Below are positions 50,141-59,982 of a DNA stretch of 64,000 bases, one piece after another. Position 1 is the stretch's first letter. Each line of letters begins with the position of its first letter. This stretch comes from Saprospiraceae bacterium (lineage in GTDB: Bacteria; Bacteroidota; Bacteroidia; Chitinophagales; Saprospiraceae). The stretch covers positions 62,001 to 126,000 of the forward strand of contig JADKBS010000013.1 of the NCBI GenBank assembly GCA_016714985.1, written 5' to 3'. Below the pieces are notes generated by a model, which saw nothing but the letters and a program-made list of their open reading frames with translations, was not told the origin of the DNA and did no database searches. The position numbers were made by a program, and so were the translations under genes.

Positions 50141-52978
50141 ATGAAAAACTACAAACTGGTTCTCGCTTTCCTCATTTCCATTTTTACGCTACCAGAAGCA
50201 CAGGGGCAGGGATGGGTGAAGGAATACCAATCCCTATATCAGTACCAAGCAAGCGTAATTGGCATGCACGAACTTTCTGACGGGTACTGCTTTGTCACAG
50301 GCGCCAATTACACAAAGGTTGATTTCGATGGAGACTCAGTGCTGACGGTGGGGTTCAGCAATTACAGCTACAGTACAAACAACAATCCTGTTTTCTTGAG
50401 TGATGGGTTTGTATTGCCGATCGGACTTAATGATAGCTTGGGAAACTATTTTCCAGCTCATCGAAAATACAATTATGATGGTGCATTGATTTGGGAAATA
50501 CCTTTTTTAGGTGTCTATGGTGCGCAGAGCTTTGGAAAAATAATTGCAACACAGGATGGTAATCTGCTGACGGTTGCCAGGGTGGATTCTGCCAATTATA
50601 GTTGGTTGGTTGCTACGAAATTAAATGCGGGAAATGGTGAACAACAATGGTCCAAAAAGCTCACCCCTAAACATCTGTTCAACACTCATCATACCTACCA
50701 ACTTGTAGAATTAACAGACGGCAGCGTTTTGAACATTGGCCATGTCAACCACCCGCTAACAGGCAATAAACATTACCTGATTAAAATGGATGCGAATGGC
50801 AATAAACTTTGGGAAAGAATGGATTATGAAGGCATTATTCCTATTTCTTCCACTTTTTCTGGTTCATTGGGCACCGCTGATGGCGACATCATTTTAGTAG
50901 GAGGAACTACCGACTTTTTTTTGACCATAAAACTTGATTCCGAAGGAAATGTCCTTTGGATGAAAAACGATATTTCAGGTATTCCAATTGAACTTCCATC
51001 AGGCAACCTTCTCTTCCCCACATCTCAAAACCCAGCAGTGCAAGGCAATGAAACAATACTGAAATTGCTCACGCCGGATGGAGATGTCATTTGGGAAAAG
51101 CTCTTGGATTATGTACATGAAGGATATTCTGGGGAACGTATAAACTGCTTGACGCATCTTGCTTCTGGTGAACTTCTACTAGGGGGCGTTACTGCTAAAT
51201 ATACCATTTTACCGGGGTTTTTAGAATATAAAAACATGTTGGTCAAAGCCGACACCTTCGGCAATATCTATCCACATTTCATCACTGGTCAAATATTCAA
51301 CGACGAAGCGTTGGACTGCGAGTTCAATGGCACCGAGCATGCTTTTGCTGATGTGGTCGTGAAGGCAGAAGGCCCCGACAACACTTATTACGCTATTTCA
51401 GATGACCATGGAGAGTTCACCTTGAACCTGCCAGAAGGATCTTATGACGTCACGGTCAGTACAGCGCAATATTGGGAAAGCTGCCAACCCAGTTACAACT
51501 TGGAAATCAACGTGCAAAACGACTCGGCAGCCGTCACAATCCCGTTGCAGCCTAACATTTTTTGCCCATTGCTCGACGTGGACCTTGCGACACCATTTAT
51601 TCGCAATTGCACCACAGGGGTATATGTCGTGCAATACTGCAACCGGGGCACCACCACCGCACAGAACGCTACCCTGCAAGTCCAATTGTCACCTGAACTG
51701 ACCTATCTCGGTTCAACGGGCAACCTCGCCTCCCAAGCTGGCCAGTTGCTGATCTTCGACCTTGGCAATGTACAGCCATTTGATTGCGGCAGCTTTACCA
51801 TACAGTACAACCTCGAATGTGGCATGGCCGAAATGGGGCAGACACTTTGTACCGAGGTCCATGCCTTCCCCGACTCGCCCTGTCTTGAGGAACCCTACAA
51901 TGGCCCTATCATCGAGGCGAATGGGGTGTGCGAAGGCGATTCCGTCAAATTTATCATTACCAACAACGGCGGCGACATGCCGCAGCCAGCCGAATTCATC
52001 GTCATTGAGGACAATATTATCTTGCTGACCAATGACTTCGAACTCAATGAAAATGAATCAATTGCGCAAGCAGTTGAGGCGAGGTCAGGCTCCACCTACC
52101 ATTTGATTGCCATGCAAGACCCAGCCTTGCCACCCCTGCTTGGCTATACGGTTGCTACGGCATCGGTGGAGGGTTGCGTGGCCCCGTTGAACGTGGGCGC
52201 ATTCAACCAAATCCTGCAAGACGACGCCGAACCTTGGCTGGAGATTGACTGCCAGCAGGTCATTTCCAGTTTTGACCCCAACGACAAAACTGGCTTCCCC
52301 TTGGGCTTGTCCGACGAGCATTTCATTGACGAACACACCGAACTCGACTACCTCATCCGCTTTCAGAACACCGGCACCGACACCGCTTTCAATATCGTGA
52401 TAATAGACACGCTCTCCGCTTTTTTGGACCCCGCCACCATCCGTCCTGGGGCCAGCAGCCATTCATACAGGATGGAATTGAGCGGGCAAGGCGTGGCCAA
52501 GTTCATCTTCGAGAACATCTTGCTGCCCGATAGCACCATTAACGAACCAGGGTCGCATGGTTTCGTCAAGTTCAAGATTCAACAAATGCCCAGCAACCTA
52601 CCCGGCACGGTCATCAAGAACACAGTCGGGATTTACTTCGACCACAACGCCCCAGTTTACACCAATACCACTTTCCACACCATCCGAGCACCCTGGGTGC
52701 AGGTGCTGAGCGGCTCGGTTGAGACCGAATTTGAACGCATGGAAGTGAAAATCTCTCCCAATCCGATGGGCGATTGGGCAGTCGTGGAGGTGGAGAACGT
52801 AGGACCCGGCGAAAACACGCTACTGCTTTTGGATGGAATGGGCCGGCAAGTTTTCCGGCAAGATTTCAAGGAAGGAAAAATAGTCTTGCAGCGGAACGGG
52901 CTTCCCACGGGTGTTTACTTCTTCCAAATCCTGCAAAATGGCCAACTGGCAGGCACTGGCAAAATCGTGGTGCATTGA
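50141..52978 (+). CDS. Giant T9SS secreted protein, copy B
   Basis: A 945-residue secreted protein with a signal peptide ending EAQGQ, beta-propeller-like N-terminal repeats, a carboxypeptidase-regulatory-like unit (GQIFNDEALDCEFNGTEHA), a DUF11/DUF7619-like C-terminal region (SFDPNDKTGFPLG, RFQNTGTDTAFNIVIIDTLS) and a type A T9SS sorting domain (ISPNPMGDWAVVEVE onward). It is most similar to copy C. It faces a pseudogene remnant rather than a complete helical-repeat gene. Confidence 0.88.
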   Translation: MKNYKLVLAFLISIFTLPEAQGQGWVKEYQSLYQYQASVIGMHELSDGYCFVTGANYTKVDFDGDSVLTVGFSNYSYSTNNNPVFLSDGFVLPIGLNDSLGNYFPAHRKYNYDGALIWEIPFLGVYGAQSFGKIIATQDGNLLTVARVDSANYSWLVATKLNAGNGEQQWSKKLTPKHLFNTHHTYQLVELTDGSVLNIGHVNHPLTGNKHYLIKMDANGNKLWERMDYEGIIPISSTFSGSLGTADGDIILVGGTTDFFLTIKLDSEGNVLWMKNDISGIPIELPSGNLLFPTSQNPAVQGNETILKLLTPDGDVIWEKLLDYVHEGYSGERINCLTHLASGELLLGGVTAKYTILPGFLEYKNMLVKADTFGNIYPHFITGQIFNDEALDCEFNGTEHAFADVVVKAEGPDNTYYAISDDHGEFTLNLPEGSYDVTVSTAQYWESCQPSYNLEINVQNDSAAVTIPLQPNIFCPLLDVDLATPFIRNCTTGVYVVQYCNRGTTTAQNATLQVQLSPELTYLGSTGNLASQAGQLLIFDLGNVQPFDCGSFTIQYNLECGMAEMGQTLCTEVHAFPDSPCLEEPYNGPIIEANGVCEGDSVKFIITNNGGDMPQPAEFIVIEDNIILLTNDFELNENESIAQAVEARSGSTYHLIAMQDPALPPLLGYTVATASVEGCVAPLNVGAFNQILQDDAEPWLEIDCQQVISSFDPNDKTGFPLGLSDEHFIDEHTELDYLIRFQNTGTDTAFNIVIIDTLSAFLDPATIRPGASSHSYRMELSGQGVAKFIFENILLPDSTINEPGSHGFVKFKIQQMPSNLPGTVIKNTVGIYFDHNAPVYTNTTFHTIRAPWVQVLSGSVETEFERMEVKISPNPMGDWAVVEVENVGPGENTLLLLDGMGRQVFRQDFKEGKIVLQRNGLPTGVYFFQILQNGQLAGTGKIVVH

Positions 52979-52986
52979 CCCAGCCA

Positions 52987-54391
52987 TCAGCCCAACCGCT
53001 CCAGCAGCCATTCACGCTCTCCCAGCGCCTTCGCCCCGATGATTTCGGAGCGGAGGCGTTCTTTTTCCGCCTTGTCCAACCCGTTGATTGTCAATAGCTT
53101 ACTGGCAAAATGTAGGGTGTTCAAGTAGTTTTCCCGGTGGTAGCCGAGTTCCTTGTTTTTGCGCTGCAAAAACCGCTGGAAGCTCTGGATGAAACTATCG
53201 AGCACCTCCGTTTCGTCCTGCTCGAAGTAGATTTTGAGCAAAAGGATTTTTGCGTCCAAGTTGAGGAAAACGTCCTCGTACTCCACTTTGTGCAGCATGC
53301 GCATGGCCTTGTCGTATTCGTGGCGGGCGTGGTGCAGTTTGGCGAGGTTGAAGTCCGTGTAGTTGCGGCGGTGGCTTGCCTCCACCTTCGGGCCGAATTT
53401 TTCAAGAAAACCTTCCGTCCATACGAACTCGCCCAGGCGGATGGCAATGCCCGCAATGTTCTTGAAGGCGTATCGGCTGAGTTGGCCGTTTTCTAGGAGC
53501 ACGCCCCGTTCCAATGCCGAGCGGTACAGTTCGAAGACCTCTTTCAGGTAGCGCCCCTCGCCCTTGTTGTACTGCTGGATACCATAGTTGATGGCCAGCA
53601 GATAGACCAACCGAAGCTCGGAGTCCGGCAGTGCCTGTCCGTTGTCAACAATCCCTTTTTTCAGCTTGTCGAAATAGGCGTCGTTGCCCGTAGTGGCGGC
53701 TTGGTAGTAATAGAAATAGAGTGCAATGGCGGGGTGGGCATCCAGCCAAGGGGCGGCTTGGAGGTAACCGAGCACGAGGTTGAGCAGGCCCGTGTCGTAT
53801 TCTACATTGGCTACGGCACCGTGCGAGAGGGCGACGCAGCTCTGGCGCAGCTTTTTCGCCAAGAAGGCCAGGTCGAGCGAGTGGTTGACGGCTTGCAAGT
53901 TGCGGGGTGCGGTGCGCTTGGTCCCTTCGGAAAAGGCCAACGTCTCGGCTTCCAGTAGGTAATTTTTTTCGTAAAAATGGAGGTCGTGGTGGCCCGTGCG
54001 CTGGTGAAGCGCTGTGGCCCGTTCGAGGTTGTGGCGGGTGGCCTTTTCCAAACCCAATCGGCGGTAGGCGGCGGCGAGGTGGAGTTGCCACTGCACGGGG
54101 TCGGCGGCGGCCTCCTTTGCTGGCAAGGTATTCCTCGATGACTTTCGTCAGGTAGCTCATGCAGTACCTAAGTTGCTGATGGTCAAATGGTTGCGTAGCA
54201 TAGACAAACTCCCAAGCCGCCTCGTTGGTGATGCCGGGAAAATCCTTTTCCAGCTTTTTGTCCAAGAAGTCAAAGAGCAGTTGCACGTCTTGCCGCAGGT
54301 TGTGGTACGGCGACCGCACGAACTTGCGGAGCGCCCGGCGGTCTTCGGCGGGGAGTTTTTGGAGGAGGAGGAGGAGGTCAGATGATTTCAT
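52987..54391 (-). CDS. Helical-repeat protein, module C (frameshifted)
   Basis: A 467-residue paralogue of the 43360 gene. Frame one reads MKSSDLLLLLQKLPAEDRRA to MSYLTKVIEEYLASK; frame two continues EAAADPVQWQLHLAAAYRRL. Removing one A at the AAA run near 54123 joins them as EEYLASKEAAADPVQW. The restored length differs from the paralogue by only one residue. The helical repeats are intact, with LNLDAKILLLKIYFE and the terminal LLERLG. It is divergent from copy C and convergent with copy B, 8 bases away. The function is unknown. Confidence 0.75.
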
Positions 54392-54474
54392 TTTTTCGAT
54401 AAAAACTGGCTTTAAAATCAGTGTTTATTTAAAATCCAAAACCATTCCATTTCGATAAACGCCGTTTTTTGTCG

Positions 54475-54505
54475 TTGTGCCCCAATGTCATTGCCTGCAT
54501 TTTTG
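54475..54505 (+). promoter_or_regulatory. Promoter of giant T9SS gene C
   Basis: TTG at 54475-54477, 20-nt spacer, CATTTTTG at 54498-54505 then TACCAT. A second conserved block lies at 54545-54573, as in copy B. Confidence 0.6.
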
Positions 54506-54604
54506 TACCATCAAATCCTTCCACAAGCATTTCCCCAGCTTATTTAACAATACTCGGCACTTTTGTTGGGTATGCAACTTGATAACCAAACAACTTCCAT
54601 AACC

Positions 54605-57440
54605 ATGAAAACTTCACAACCTGGTACTCGCCTTCATCGTTGTTTTATTGGCCATATTCAAAGTTCAAGGCCAAGGATGGCTAAGGCAATATGAAGAACA
54701 TGGCTTTTTAGCCGTAAATGAACTACAAGACGGATACTGCGGTGTCAATTTAGACCAGTACACGAAGCTGGACGAATCTGGCAACATAATTTTCATTAAG
54801 GATCTCCCAGCAACGCTCAATATACAGCCCGTCTTTCTTGAAGACGGTTTTATTGGCGTATTTTCCTACACCGATACTTCCCAAGCAAACCGCTATCTTT
54901 TTATAAAATTCGACAATGAGGGTGACGTGGTTTGGGAATACAACTCCAATATTTCTACAATCAACGGCCTTAAAAGACAAGATTTTGCTGTGTCCTTGGA
55001 TGGAGGATTGGTTATCGTATATCGGGATCAACTTAGCTTTCACAAAAGGCTATATGCCGAAAAAATAAGTTCAAGCGGCAGCTGGCAATGGACGATGGCG
55101 CTATCTCCACCAAATATTTACAATTACTCCACTATCTCCAATGTCTCATCCCTTCCCGACGGAAGTTTCATTTGTTTTGGGAATCTTACGACGCCGTCGA
55201 ACGGTACAGGTACGATGGCGATGAAATTTGACGCAAATGGCAATCTGATTTGGAAAAAAGAAGACTTTAACCACGACCCGTTTTTGATTTTCTATGCTGG
55301 ATCTACGACAATAACAAGCGCAGGGAATATCGCAATCTTGGTTACTGACTTAAGCCAAAAATTTCATTTTGCAACTTATGATTTTGATGGAAACTTGCTT
55401 TCCATTAAAAATCTACAAATATCGGCAGGAAGTAACTATGACAACAGCCCATCTTTATCAGAGTTGCCATCAGGAGACCTCGCTTTTGTAAGAAGCGAAC
55501 CTTTTTCTCCTTTTGTGGAAAATATTAATCCAACGACGCTTTACGTTATCTCGTCAACCGGAGATATACGCTATACAAAACTACTGGATTTTTTCGGGAC
55601 GGGATATGGTAGCGAATCATATTCAAACTGCATTTATACCTCAGATGGCCATTTATTGTTTAGTGGGTATGGCATTAATGCCGGAAATATATTTGAAGGT
55701 TTATTGGTGAAGGCTGACACTTTTGGGAATATATTCCCATATTTTATAGAAGGCAATATCTTCAACGACCAATCACAGGATTGCACTTTCAATGGAATCG
55801 AACAGCCTTTTAAAAATTTCATTGTAAAAGCAGAAAGTCCTGAGAATACCTTTTGTTGTATAACAGATTCGGAAGGCGACTATATAATCAATGTGCCGGA
55901 GGGCCATTATGAAATTATAATCACCCCACCGCAAAATTGGGAAACATGCCAAGCTGTCTATCAGGCATCCGTTAATGCCTCAGTTGACACTGCCCAATTG
56001 GACGTCCCGCTCAAACCAACCGTTTTTTGTCCTTTGATTCAAGTTGAAATCGTCACGGCCCGCATCCGAAACTGCAGCACTGGGGTCTATGTTGTCAAAT
56101 ATTGCAATATTGGAACAGCGCTGGCTGAAAACGCCACCTTGAATGTGACGCTCGACCCTGCACTCACCTATCTCAGCAGCACAGGCAATCTTGTTTCCCA
56201 AAACGGTGGAGAGATGGAGTTTGCCCTTGGCAATGTGGAAAGTTTTGGGTGCGGCGAGTTCTCTATCAGCTATGACTTGCCTTGCGGAATGGTCGAACTT
56301 GGCACCACCTTGTGTACGGAGGCACATATCTACCCAGACGACCCATGCCTTAACAACCCATATACGGGGCCAATCATAGAACCTAATGCGCAGTGTGCAG
56401 GAGATTCTGTACTTTTCAGCATCCTGAATACTGGTGGAGACATGGGCCAACCCTTGGGTTACATCGTAATTGAAGACAACATCATACTAAGGCACAATGG
56501 CTTCCAACTCACAGAGGGTGAAGAACTTATCTTTAAGGAAGAAGCGAAGGAAGGCGCTACCTATCACCTTATTGCCATGCAAGACCCTGACCTACCGCCC
56601 GCAATTGGAAGTCCGCTATCAGTAGCAAGTGTGGAGGGCTGTCTTGGACTTGTAAACCCGGGCGCTTTTAGCCAGTTCCCGCACAATTCAAACCCTTGGC
56701 ATTACAAAGATTGCAAACAGGTCATCGCCAGCTTCGACCCCAACGACAAAACCGGGTTCCCCACGGGCTGGCAGGACGAGCATTTCATTGACGAGCGTAC
56801 CGACCTAGACTACCTCATTCGCTTTCAAAACACGGGCACCGACACCGCTTTCAAGGTAGTAATAATAGACACGCTCTCCGCTTTCCTCGAACCCTCCAGC
56901 ATCCGCCCCGGCGCCAGCAGCCACCCCTATCGCTTTGAATTAAGCGGTCAGGGTGTGGCCAAGTTCATCTTCGACGACATCCTGCTGCCCGATAGCAACG
57001 TAAATGAGGCCTTGTCCCACGGCTTTGTGCAGTTCCATATTGCGCAGCAGCCCGGTAACCAGCCCGGTACACGCATCGAAAACAATGTGGATATATATTT
57101 TGACTTCAATGCCCCGGTGCGTACCAACACCACGTTCCATACCATCCGGGAGCCGTGGGTGCAGGTGGTCAATGGCTCGTTTGAGTCGATTCAAGATAAA
57201 ACGATGGTGAAAATCTCGCCCAACCCGATGGGCGATTGGGCGATCATCGAATTGGATAGCGTACAGCCCGGCGAAAACACGTTGACGCTAATGGATGGAA
57301 TGGGAAGGCAGGTGCTACAAACGAAGTTCAACAATGGCAAGGCACTGCTGCAACGGCAAAACTTGATCGCAGGCATTTATTTTTTCACCATCGAAAACAA
57401 CGGGAACAGGGTAGGCACTGGGAAATTAGCCGTGAATTGA
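54605..57440 (+). CDS. Giant T9SS secreted protein, copy C (frameshifted)
   Basis: A 944-residue protein once one base is removed. ATG 54605 begins MKTSQ; one extra C at about 54620-54621 then shifts the frame of the signal peptide, which continues LVLAFIVVLLAIFKVQGQGW in the main frame and aligns with copy B. The rest is uninterrupted: propeller-like repeats, a unit with NIFNDQSQDCTFNGIEQ, RFQNTGTDTAFKVVIIDTLS, and a T9SS sorting domain (ISPNPMGDWAIIELD onward). The indel would abolish export if real, so it is likely a sequencing error. Promoter and leader are shared with B. Confidence 0.85.
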
Positions 57441-57451
57441 GACTTTGCGGT

Positions 57452-58216
57452 TCAGTAAAGAAACGGAAACACCACCTTCCGTTCCTTCGGAAAATCAGCA
57501 AACGTGCGCAAATACCAGTCGTAGTGGTTCTTGGCACGGGGCACCAGGTTGGCCAGCGTCCAGATCATGAACGACAGGGCGGGCAGGTTCCAGGCCATAA
57601 GCGCAAAACCAGACCACTCGATGATTTCGCCGAAAAGATTGGGCGAAGCGACGTATTTGAACAGGAAGCCTTGCGGAATTTTATAGCCCGTCTCTCCCGG
57701 TTTGCGGAGCGCAATCAGCATGGCATCCGATTTCCAGTTGATGTACATGCCACCGAAAAAAAGCAACGACCCAAAGTAAAACGAGGGGCTGGAAAGCCAG
57801 TTGTTCCCGTATTTTTCGTTTGGGGCCAGTTCCGCCAGGTAGTAGCCGTTCAGCCCAGCGTTTATCAAGTTGAAAAACACGGCACTCGCCACGATGGCCA
57901 CTGGCATCCGCTTGGGCGTGGGTTTTATCCTAAGCGGATATACGATGGTGCGGTTGAAATAGTGCAAAATCCAACAGGCGAACAGTACCCAAACTTCGGA
58001 AGTGAAGCTGTTGCTCCCAAAAAACAGGAAATACGCCATGATGAGCAGCGACGGTGCCTCCATGATGAACCACCCAAGCTTGTTGTCAATCGTCTTGCCC
58101 CATTTCTCCGTGGTGTGCCTGCCAAAAGGAGCGGTGATGTAAAACATGGTGATATGGACAACGGCTGCTATGCCAATCCATACCCAAGTGATGGTGTTCA
58201 ATGTGTCGAGGCTCAT
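57452..58216 (-). CDS. Steroid 5-alpha-reductase-family membrane enzyme
   Basis: A 254-residue membrane protein of the 3-oxo-5-alpha-steroid 4-dehydrogenase (SRD5A)-like family, with about six hydrophobic helices. The hallmark C-terminal block is present: KIPQGFLFKYVASPNLFGEI, then WSGFALMAWN, and a final ERKVVFPFLY; also AKNHYDWYLRTFADFP. In eukaryotes the family reduces the delta4 double bond of 3-oxo steroids with NADPH. Its ATG overlaps the upstream dehydrogenase stop by 4 bases (ATGA), so they are coupled. The bacterial substrate is unknown. Confidence 0.87.
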   Translation of the reverse strand: MSLDTLNTITWVWIGIAAVVHITMFYITAPFGRHTTEKWGKTIDNKLGWFIMEAPSLLIMAYFLFFGSNSFTSEVWVLFACWILHYFNRTIVYPLRIKPTPKRMPVAIVASAVFFNLINAGLNGYYLAELAPNEKYGNNWLSSPSFYFGSLLFFGGMYINWKSDAMLIALRKPGETGYKIPQGFLFKYVASPNLFGEIIEWSGFALMAWNLPALSFMIWTLANLVPRAKNHYDWYLRTFADFPKERKVVFPFLY

Positions 58217-59199
58217 ATCTCAGTGGCTTTCGTTTTTGCCAAAGGTAAAATCCCGGACGGATGCTTCCAAGGGTCTGCAAGCATGGCCCAGTTCTCGGGC
58301 AGCCTTGGTGCTGTCCATGCGGGGTGGCCGTTCTTTAAGGCATCCAAGGATTCAAGGGTGAACAAGGGCGGTGAATTGGAAACTTTGCCAAGCCAGGCAA
58401 TGAGCGGCAGCAGCGTTTTCAGCAACCGATACGGGATAATCCATTTAATGGGCCTTCGGCCCAATACCTTGGCTACCACCGCCGCAAATTCTTTCATCGA
58501 ATAATATTTGCCCGTGAGCAAATAAACCTCTCCGCTTCTGCCCCGCTCCATTGCGTTCAGCACCGAATTGGCCACGTCCTGGATGTCCACAAAATCGTAG
58601 CCGCCTTCGGGCAGTGCGGGTATTTTGCTCTTTTCAAGTTCCAGCAGCGCCTTGCCGATTTCGGAAGGCTTGAAATCGAATGGCCCGATGATACAGCTTG
58701 GTCGCAGCACGACGACTTCTGGTTTGCCCTTGCCCGTATTGCGCAGCATGATTTGCTCGCCCTGCGCCTTGGAATAGTCGTAGGCATAGTCCGTGGCCTG
58801 CTTGTAGGGCCTTGTTTCATCGAAAGGCTGTGAAAATGGGAGTTCCGTCACTGCATGTACGCTGCTGATGTGGACGATGCGCCGGACGGCTAATTGCTCC
58901 GCAATTTCCCGCACGTTCCTCGGCCCTTCTGTATTGGTCTGGAAAACGATGCCCGTTGGGTCGCCGTGGATGCTGATGACGGCGGCGCAATGGATGACGA
59001 TTTCGCAGCCTTCCAGCAATCGCTGGACGTCGCCTTTGTTCAGCACGTCGCCAAGCACAACCTCAATGGGCAAGCCCTCCAAACTTTCGGATTGCGAGCG
59101 GCATAAGGCACGCACATGGTAGCCCTTTTCGCAGAGCAGCCTGCACAGGACGTTGCCGAGATGGCCATTGGCGCCAGTAATGGCGACGAGTTTGGACAT
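58213..59199 (-). CDS. 3-beta-HSD-like extended SDR (NAD-dependent)
   Basis: A 328-residue extended short-chain dehydrogenase/reductase: TGANGHLG (8-15), catalytic YxxxK with Tyr140 and Lys144 (YDYSKAQ), Ser113 region HISSVHAV. It resembles the 3-beta-hydroxysteroid dehydrogenase/dihydroflavonol reductase group, with GYDFVDIQDVANSVLNAME and a C-terminal substrate domain. Overlaps the SRD5A-like gene by 4 bases, so both are translated together and may act in successive steps on a sterol-like or hopanoid-like lipid. Actual substrate not determined. Confidence 0.86.
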   Translation of the reverse strand: MSKLVAITGANGHLGNVLCRLLCEKGYHVRALCRSQSESLEGLPIEVVLGDVLNKGDVQRLLEGCEIVIHCAAVISIHGDPTGIVFQTNTEGPRNVREIAEQLAVRRIVHISSVHAVTELPFSQPFDETRPYKQATDYAYDYSKAQGEQIMLRNTGKGKPEVVVLRPSCIIGPFDFKPSEIGKALLELEKSKIPALPEGGYDFVDIQDVANSVLNAMERGRSGEVYLLTGKYYSMKEFAAVVAKVLGRRPIKWIIPYRLLKTLLPLIAWLGKVSNSPPLFTLESLDALKNGHPAWTAPRLPENWAMLADPWKHPSGILPLAKTKATEI

Positions 59200-59202
59200 T
59201 GG

Positions 59203-59850
59203 TTAATATGTGATTGTTAAATATCCAAACCGCCTCGGCCTGTGAAACGCTGGTTCCGCCCCGCTCATGGTTGTGCTCCAGCAAAGGAACTCGCAGTCGT
59301 CGCCGCAGACCCAGTCCTCATTGGGATGGGATTTCGTAGAAACGATGCGATAAAAATTGAGCCGGTACTGCCCTTGCCACCCACCGGGAACCAAGGCCCG
59401 TGGGATGGAAAAACCACCGCTCCAACTGTCCACGCCCTTCATTGCCTCGTGCTGAACACCACCAATTTCATAACTAACCAGTTCACCGTTGAACGCCCCT
59501 TCCCCTAGGCCGGGGTTGGTGATTTTACCCAACCAAGTGGCGTTGTTCGGGTTGATTTCAAATTCGAGGTATTCTGCTGGGTCGGCCTCGCCTCCTGCGA
59601 TGAACAGCTCGAAGACCTCTTGGTTGTATAGCGGCTCGTTGTGCTGGGTCATGTGGTTTTCATGGACGAAGGCATCTCTTCCGCACTCGAACTTCACATG
59701 CAAAAACTGGTCGTCGGCCATGAGGCTGACCATGGTGGGGAAATCGGCAGGAGAGCCATCGGTGGAGCGAAAGAAGTGCCTAGGCTCCAATTTGGACCAT
59801 TGGCCAATTGTTAGGTGGATGGTTGGTAAGTCTTGTGGAAGCATACTCAT
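59203..59850 (-). CDS. CBM9-like protein
   Basis: A 215-residue protein resembling family 9 carbohydrate-binding modules: FFRSTDGSPADFPTMVSLMAD, FECGRDAFVHENHMTQHNE, LYNQEVFELFIAGG, YLEFEINPNNATW, and GFSIPRALV. No signal peptide is apparent, although the start is not certain. It lies only 3 bases upstream of the dehydrogenase gene and thus heads a three-gene operon. Whether the domain binds sugar here is unknown. Confidence 0.8.
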   Translation of the reverse strand: MSMLPQDLPTIHLTIGQWSKLEPRHFFRSTDGSPADFPTMVSLMADDQFLHVKFECGRDAFVHENHMTQHNEPLYNQEVFELFIAGGEADPAEYLEFEINPNNATWLGKITNPGLGEGAFNGELVSYEIGGVQHEAMKGVDSWSGGFSIPRALVPGGWQGQYRLNFYRIVSTKSHPNEDWVCGDDCEFLCWSTTMSGAEPAFHRPRRFGYLTITY

Positions 59851-59982
59851 TGAAAAAGGAAAACAGCAAGATTTAACATGGATACAATATTGCGGAGCAA
59901 AGTACAGCTAAAGCGATAACCACTGCCAAATTGATTGGATTGGTTAATTTTGTTTCTCAATTTTTCACCAAAAAATGATTGT

